Below are positions 31,592 through 35,498 of a stretch of 35,498 nucleotides of DNA, piece by piece. The position numbers and the translations under genes were made by a program. The notes under the pieces are model-generated. The model was given only the letters and a program-made list of their open reading frames with translations, made no database searches and was not told the DNA's origin. The DNA is from Kineosporia sp. A_224. GTDB lineage: Bacteria > Actinomycetota > Actinomycetes > Actinomycetales > Kineosporiaceae. The stretch is from positions 1 to 35,498 of the forward strand of contig NZ_MWLN01000092.1 of the NCBI RefSeq assembly GCF_002198655.1. The letters run 5' to 3'. Numbering within the stretch: the first letter of the stretch is position 1; every line of letters starts with the position of its first letter.

Positions 31592-33159
31592 GACGCGGCC
31601 CCGTTGAGGCGGGCGAACATCTTCTTCTGGCGCGTGTAGAGGCCCGGGAACTCGGCGTAGAGCCGGGCGTACGTCGCGACCCGCTGCGGGTCGGGCACGT
31701 ACGTCGCGCGGACCGGGGTGAGGTCCGGCAGGTCCTCGACGCGCACCCGGCCGAGCGCGATGCCGGCGTTGAAGGCCGCCCCGCGCAGGGTCGCGGCGTC
31801 CGGGTCCTCGACCTGCTCGACGGCCCGGTCGAAGACGTCTGCGTGGATCTGGCACCACAGGTCGGACCGGGCGCCGCCGCCGACCATCCGGACCGCGCCG
31901 AGCCGGCGGCCGGTGAACTTCTCCAGGATGTCGAAGCTCCACCGGTCGTTGTAGGCGACGCCCTCGAGGACGGCCCGCACGAGGTCGGCCCGCACGGTGG
32001 AGAGCGACACGTTGTGGAAGCCGCCGCGGGCCGCCCGGTCGGTGATCGGCGTCCGCTCCCCCATGAGCCACGGGGTGAAGATCACCCCGCCGGCGCCCGG
32101 CGCGGCCTGCGCCGCGAGGGTGTCGAGGTCGGCGTAGGTGAGCGGGTCGTCGGGGCCGGCGACGAGCCCGCGCAGCCAGTGCAGGCACCGGCCGGACGTC
32201 TCGTGGTTGTTGAGGACGACGTAGCGGTCCGGCAGGGTGCTCGGCACCGACGCGAAGGCGCGGACGACGTCGGTCTTCTTCGCCGGCACGTGGCAGGAGA
32301 CCCAGGACGTCGTCCCGAGGCTCACGTGCGGCGCGTACAGGTCTGTCGCCCCGGACCCGAGGGCGGTCGTCAGGGCGTCGCCGACACCGGCGACGACGTG
32401 CGCGTCCGGCGGGACCCCGAGCCTGCGGGCGACGTCCGGGAGCACCGGCCCGAGCACGGACCCGTTGTGCACCAGGGGCGGGAGCTTGTCCGGGTCGACC
32501 CCGGCCCGCCGGACGAGCCCGCGGTCGTAGCCGCCCGGGTCGAGCCGGCGGTTGTCCGTGAGCCAGACACCGATCATCGACGCCTGGGTCGCCGCGGCCC
32601 GGCCGGACAGTCGCATCGCGAGGTAGTCGACCGGCTCCATGAGCCAGCGCGCCGCGGTGTGCACGGCGGGCTGCTCGGCGGCGAGGAACCAGCGGTGGCC
32701 GAGCGGGTCGGCGCCGTCGAGCGACGGCGCGCCCCCGCTGCGGCGCACCCACGCGAGCAGGGCCCGCGGGTCGTAACCGGCCACCGGGCCGCCGACCCGG
32801 CGCACCGACTCCGGGCCGCCCCGGCTGTCGAGCCACATGAGGCACGGCCCGACCGGGGTGCCGTCCTCGGCGACGGGGACGGTCGAGGACCACTGCCCGG
32901 TGACGGTCAGCGCGACGACGTGACCGGCGTCCGCGGTCGCCGCGACCGCCCGGGCGCCGAGGTCGAGGACGAGGTCCCACCACCGGTCCGCGTCCTGGGT
33001 GGCGGCCCCGCCGGGGGCGAGCACGAGGTCGAGGTCGACGCCCTCGGCGTGGACGACGCGCCCGGTGAGGGAGACGACACCGACCTTGAGCGCCGTCGTC
33101 CCGAGGTCGACGACGAGGACGAGCGACCCGTCGTCCGGCGCCCCCGCCGCCGTGCTCAC
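31588..33159 (-). CDS. FGGY-family carbohydrate kinase
   Basis: A 523-residue kinase of the FGGY family (xylulokinase, gluconokinase, glycerol kinase relatives). The N-terminal phosphate motif VLVVDLGTTALKVGVV, WWDLVL, LTVTGQWSS, CLMWLDSRGG, GVGDALTTALGSG, HVSLGTTSWVSC, GVIFTPWLMGERTP and the ATP-site motif VRMVGGGARSDLWCQIHADVF are visible. It phosphorylates a sugar or polyol hydroxyl using ATP; the substrate cannot be told, and the sequence is not typical for any one named member. The GTG start overlaps the lyase stop and its stop overlaps the GH1 start, both by GTGA. Confidence 0.92.
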   Translation of the reverse strand: MSTAAGAPDDGSLVLVVDLGTTALKVGVVSLTGRVVHAEGVDLDLVLAPGGAATQDADRWWDLVLDLGARAVAATADAGHVVALTVTGQWSSTVPVAEDGTPVGPCLMWLDSRGGPESVRRVGGPVAGYDPRALLAWVRRSGGAPSLDGADPLGHRWFLAAEQPAVHTAARWLMEPVDYLAMRLSGRAAATQASMIGVWLTDNRRLDPGGYDRGLVRRAGVDPDKLPPLVHNGSVLGPVLPDVARRLGVPPDAHVVAGVGDALTTALGSGATDLYAPHVSLGTTSWVSCHVPAKKTDVVRAFASVPSTLPDRYVVLNNHETSGRCLHWLRGLVAGPDDPLTYADLDTLAAQAAPGAGGVIFTPWLMGERTPITDRAARGGFHNVSLSTVRADLVRAVLEGVAYNDRWSFDILEKFTGRRLGAVRMVGGGARSDLWCQIHADVFDRAVEQVEDPDAATLRGAAFNAGIALGRVRVEDLPDLTPVRATYVPDPQRVATYARLYAEFPGLYTRQKKMFARLNGAAS

Positions 33160-34568
33160 GGCGCCGGCTCGTAGAACGCGTCGAGCGCGGCGGACAGCAG
33201 CTGGCCCGCCGCCTGGACCCCGGCCGGGCCCGCCCCCGAGAGGCCGTAGAGCGCACCGCTGCGGGCGGAGCCGGCGGGCCGGCCGCGGGCGGCGTCCACG
33301 GCGGCCCGAAGGTCGGCGAGGAACTGCTCGACGACGCCGTCGGCGCTGTTCGGCCGGGTCACGCAGAAGTGCAGGCCGGGCGGCAGCTGAACGCCGTTGA
33401 GCCGCCAGCCGCGAGCGATGAGCTCGTCGTTGACGACGTAGACGTCGACGTCGGGGTCGTTGCTGCGGAACGCCACCATGAAGGGCGATCGCCCGATGAG
33501 CTCGAGGCCCTCGACGGCCTCGACCCCGGCGCGCATCGTGTCGGCCGCTGCGAGGATCGCCCGGGCGGCGTCCAGGTAGCCCTCCTCCCCGAGGGTGACC
33601 ATCGCCGCCCACGTCGAGGCGATGAGCCCGCCGGAGCGGCTGCCCGCCATCCCCGGCGAGATGTAGATGCCGCCCGGCCAGTCCGCCGCGGTGAAGTACT
33701 GGTGCCGCCGCAGGTCGCGGTCGCGGTAGAGGAGCACGCTCGTGCCCTTGAGGCCGAAGCCGTACTTGTGGGTGTCGACCGAGATCGAGGTGACCCCTGG
33801 GACGGCGAAGTCGAACGGCGGGACGTCGTACCCGAGCCGCCGGGCCCAGGGCAGGACGAACCCGCCGAGGCAGGCGTCGACGTGCAGCCCGATGCCGTGC
33901 TCGGCCGCGACCTCGCCGAGCTCGGCGATCGGGTCGACGACGCCGTGCGGGTAGTTGCCCGCCGAGCCCATGAGCGCGACGGTCCGGTCGGTGACGTGCG
34001 CGCGGACCCAGTCGACGTCCACCCGCCAGTCGTCGTCGACCGGCGCCTTGACGAGCTCGACGCCGAAGTAGTGCGCGGCCTTGTCGAGGGCGCAGTGCCC
34101 GGTGACGGGGATGATGACCTGCGGGTCGGTGACGCCGCGGGTCGCCTTCGCGTGGTCGCGGTAGGTGAGGAGCTGGGTCGTCAGGGACTCCGTGCCACCG
34201 CCGGTGAGGACACCGCACACGCCGTCCGCCGCCTGCCCGCCGAGCATCCCGGCGGCCATGGCGACGATCTCCGCCTCGAACTTCGTCGCCGAGGGGTACA
34301 TGTCGCGCTGCAGCACGTTGGCGTGGGCGAAGAGCCCGAACGCCTCCGTGAGGAAGGCGTAGTGCTCCGGGTCCCCGTGGTAGAGCGAGCCGGAGACGCG
34401 GCCGGCGTGGCCCTGCTCGTCCTCGCGCTCGGCCATCCAGCGCAGCTCGCCGAGGACCTCCTGCGCGTCACGGCCCTTCTCCGGCAACCGGCGGAAGGTC
34501 TCGAACCGCTCGCGGTAGGGGTAGAACTCCTCGACGAGACGCTGCAGGGCGTTCGGGTCGTCGAACAT
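33156..34568 (-). CDS. PLP-dependent lyase/decarboxylase of the sphingosine-1-phosphate lyase family
   Basis: A 470-residue group II PLP enzyme. It closely follows sphingosine-1-phosphate lyase over its length: SGSLYHGD, KFEAEIVAMAAGML, GVLTGGGTESL, HVDACLGGFVLPWA, GVTSISVDTHKYGFGLKG with the PLP Lys near 268, WPGGIYISPGMAGSRSGG, and GWRLNGVQLPPGLHFCVT. That family cleaves phosphorylated 2-amino alcohols by retro-aldol, but bacterial members also include amino acid decarboxylases, so the reaction is not certain. ATG 34568 (MFDDPNALQ) is preferred: the start at TTG 34640 would place the 34599-34611 palindrome inside the gene. It has no N-terminal membrane helix, unlike eukaryotic S1P lyase. 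It is the first gene of the operon. Confidence 0.9.
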   Translation of the reverse strand: MFDDPNALQRLVEEFYPYRERFETFRRLPEKGRDAQEVLGELRWMAEREDEQGHAGRVSGSLYHGDPEHYAFLTEAFGLFAHANVLQRDMYPSATKFEAEIVAMAAGMLGGQAADGVCGVLTGGGTESLTTQLLTYRDHAKATRGVTDPQVIIPVTGHCALDKAAHYFGVELVKAPVDDDWRVDVDWVRAHVTDRTVALMGSAGNYPHGVVDPIAELGEVAAEHGIGLHVDACLGGFVLPWARRLGYDVPPFDFAVPGVTSISVDTHKYGFGLKGTSVLLYRDRDLRRHQYFTAADWPGGIYISPGMAGSRSGGLIASTWAAMVTLGEEGYLDAARAILAAADTMRAGVEAVEGLELIGRSPFMVAFRSNDPDVDVYVVNDELIARGWRLNGVQLPPGLHFCVTRPNSADGVVEQFLADLRAAVDAARGRPAGSARSGALYGLSGAGPAGVQAAGQLLSAALDAFYEPAP

Positions 34569-34598
34569 CTCTTTCGGCCGCCTCAGCCTCGACAACAG

Positions 34599-34611
34599 TG
34601 CACTGAGTGCA
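34599..34611. promoter_or_regulatory. 13-bp palindrome, candidate TetR operator
   Basis: TGCACTGAGTGCA is a perfect palindrome (6-bp arms, central base G). It lies 31 bases before the lyase ATG in the divergent region with the TetR gene. TTGACG (minus strand, 34640-34635) could be the -35 just upstream, so a bound repressor would block the operon promoter. The rest of 34612-34802 shows no other clear element. Confidence 0.5.
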
Positions 34612-34802
34612 GTGAAATGGGTCATCGAGGTCACCGTCAAGCACTTGGCGGGACCGACTGCCGGCAGCAGCCCTTCCGGCGGGTGGTCTCGACGAGGCAG
34701 GGTGTTTCACGGATACTCGACCCACGGCTGCACCGGCGCGCGACCGCCGCCACGGGAGTGTTCCGGTGCAGCCGCTGCATCCCCTGGCGGGAGGAGAGCG
34801 CA

Positions 34803-35417
34803 GTGACGGCCCGTCCCAACCGGCGCGAGGAGCAGCGCGCCCGCACCCGGCAGGTGCTCGCCGAGGCCGCTCTCGCCGCGTTCCTCGAGCGTGGCATCGA
34901 CGCCGTGACGGTCGAGGAGATCGCCCGCGAGGCCGGCGTCAGCCCCCGCACGTTCTTCCTGCACTTCGGGTCCAAGGCCGCGGCGATCTTCCCCGACCAC
35001 GACACGAACATCGCCTGGTTCCGCACGGGCCTCGCCGCGCTCCCCCGGGACGGCGACGTCGTCCGCGACCTGTGCGACCTCGTCGTCGAGGGGGTCCGGC
35101 GGCAGTCCGAGTCGTCGTTCCGGCAGCGCCGGCGCCGCCTCGTCGTGACGTCCCCGGCGGTCCGCGACCTCGACGCCCGCACCGACCGGGACTACGAGGA
35201 GGCCGCCGCCGAGCACCTCCTCGGCCGCTGGTCCGACGACGCCACCGCCCGCCTCGACGCGCGGGTGCTCGCCAACGTCGTCATCGGCGTCGCCCGCGCG
35301 GCCCTCGACGCCTGGGGCCACGACGGCACCGACCCGGTCGCCGCCACCCGCTCCACCCTCGACCGACTGCTCCTGCCGCCGCTCGGCACCCCGACGCGGC
35401 TCGCCGTCGCCGGCTGA
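34803..35417 (+). CDS. TetR-family transcriptional regulator
   Basis: A 204-residue TetR/AcrR regulator. The N-terminal helix-turn-helix domain is complete: RTRQVLAEAALAAFLERGIDAVTVEEIAREAGVSPRTFFLHFGSKAAAI (about residues 13-60), with F-F-L-H-F recognition-helix end. The C-terminal ligand domain is divergent. It is a dimeric repressor in most cases, released by a small ligand. The GTG at 34803 has GGGAGGAGA before it. It diverges from the PLP lyase-kinase-GH1-transporter operon with a 13-bp palindrome between them, so it most likely controls that operon. The last 81 bases of the window hold no further gene. Confidence 0.9.
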   Translation: MTARPNRREEQRARTRQVLAEAALAAFLERGIDAVTVEEIAREAGVSPRTFFLHFGSKAAAIFPDHDTNIAWFRTGLAALPRDGDVVRDLCDLVVEGVRRQSESSFRQRRRRLVVTSPAVRDLDARTDRDYEEAAAEHLLGRWSDDATARLDARVLANVVIGVARAALDAWGHDGTDPVAATRSTLDRLLLPPLGTPTRLAVAG

Positions 35418-35498
35418 GCACTGCTTCCGCCGTCCGGCCGGCCGGGACCTGCGCGAACGAGGCGGGCACGTCGATCCGGGAGAAGGTGCGGACCGGGG

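Noticed and set aside
34625-34640. TTG 34640 or ATG 34625 as start of the PLP lyase
   Set aside because: The added residues are not family-like and would cover the palindrome and the -35-like hexamer.

Overview
The window is very GC-rich DNA of actinobacterial character. Many starts are GTG, neighbouring genes overlap by ATGA or GTGA, and several -10 hexamers of the TANNNT type sit at a leaderless distance from the start codon. A SAM-IV riboswitch, a class so far known mainly from Actinomycetales, and DUF3618 and GroES-type proteins point the same way. The most likely home is a Micrococcales-like soil or plant-litter bacterium (Cellulomonas or a relative); this is inference from gene style, not a marker gene. 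I see no insertion sequence, phage gene or CRISPR array.

Layout. (1) 74-4867, minus strand: three overlapping prepilin genes whose products carry LamG-like, fibronectin III and ricin-type lectin domains; the last is broken by a one-base frameshift. (2) 5091-9714: a small HVGDRVTHD protein, a phospholipase D-family protein, a Nudix hydrolase, an SRPBCC protein and a CYTH-CHAD polyphosphate-type protein. (3) 9864-11540: promoter, SAM-IV riboswitch, an RBS-sequestering hairpin and a cysteine desulfurase. (4) 11597-13393: a PHP-domain protein and a universal stress protein behind two identical palindromic boxes. (5) 13505-16703, minus strand: a compact operon of DUF3618, DUF427, a GroES-like protein, a cytochrome P450 and a HIT protein.

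(6) 16835-27521, plus strand: a sugar-acid catabolic island. Two operons encode two beta-hydroxyacid dehydrogenases, an SMP-30 lactonase, a gluconate-5-dehydrogenase-type SDR, an L-idonate-5-dehydrogenase-type enzyme, an IclR regulator, a D-2-hydroxyacid dehydrogenase and a ribose-type ABC importer. A shared 16-bp element upstream of both operons is probably the IclR operator. The island lies between DUF3618/GroES and bcp, genes that are often neighbours in actinobacteria, which suggests an insertion. (7) 27682-28904: bcp peroxiredoxin, a Uma2-family protein and tRNA-Leu(UAG).

(8) 28917-34568, minus strand: a four-gene translationally coupled operon encoding a sphingosine-1-phosphate-lyase-like PLP enzyme, an FGGY kinase, a GH1 glycosidase and a GPH/MFS transporter. 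It diverges from a TetR regulator, with a 13-bp palindrome between them. Import, deglycosylation, phosphorylation and PLP-dependent C-C cleavage would form a plausible, possibly undescribed pathway for a glycosylated amino alcohol; this is the most interesting part of the window.
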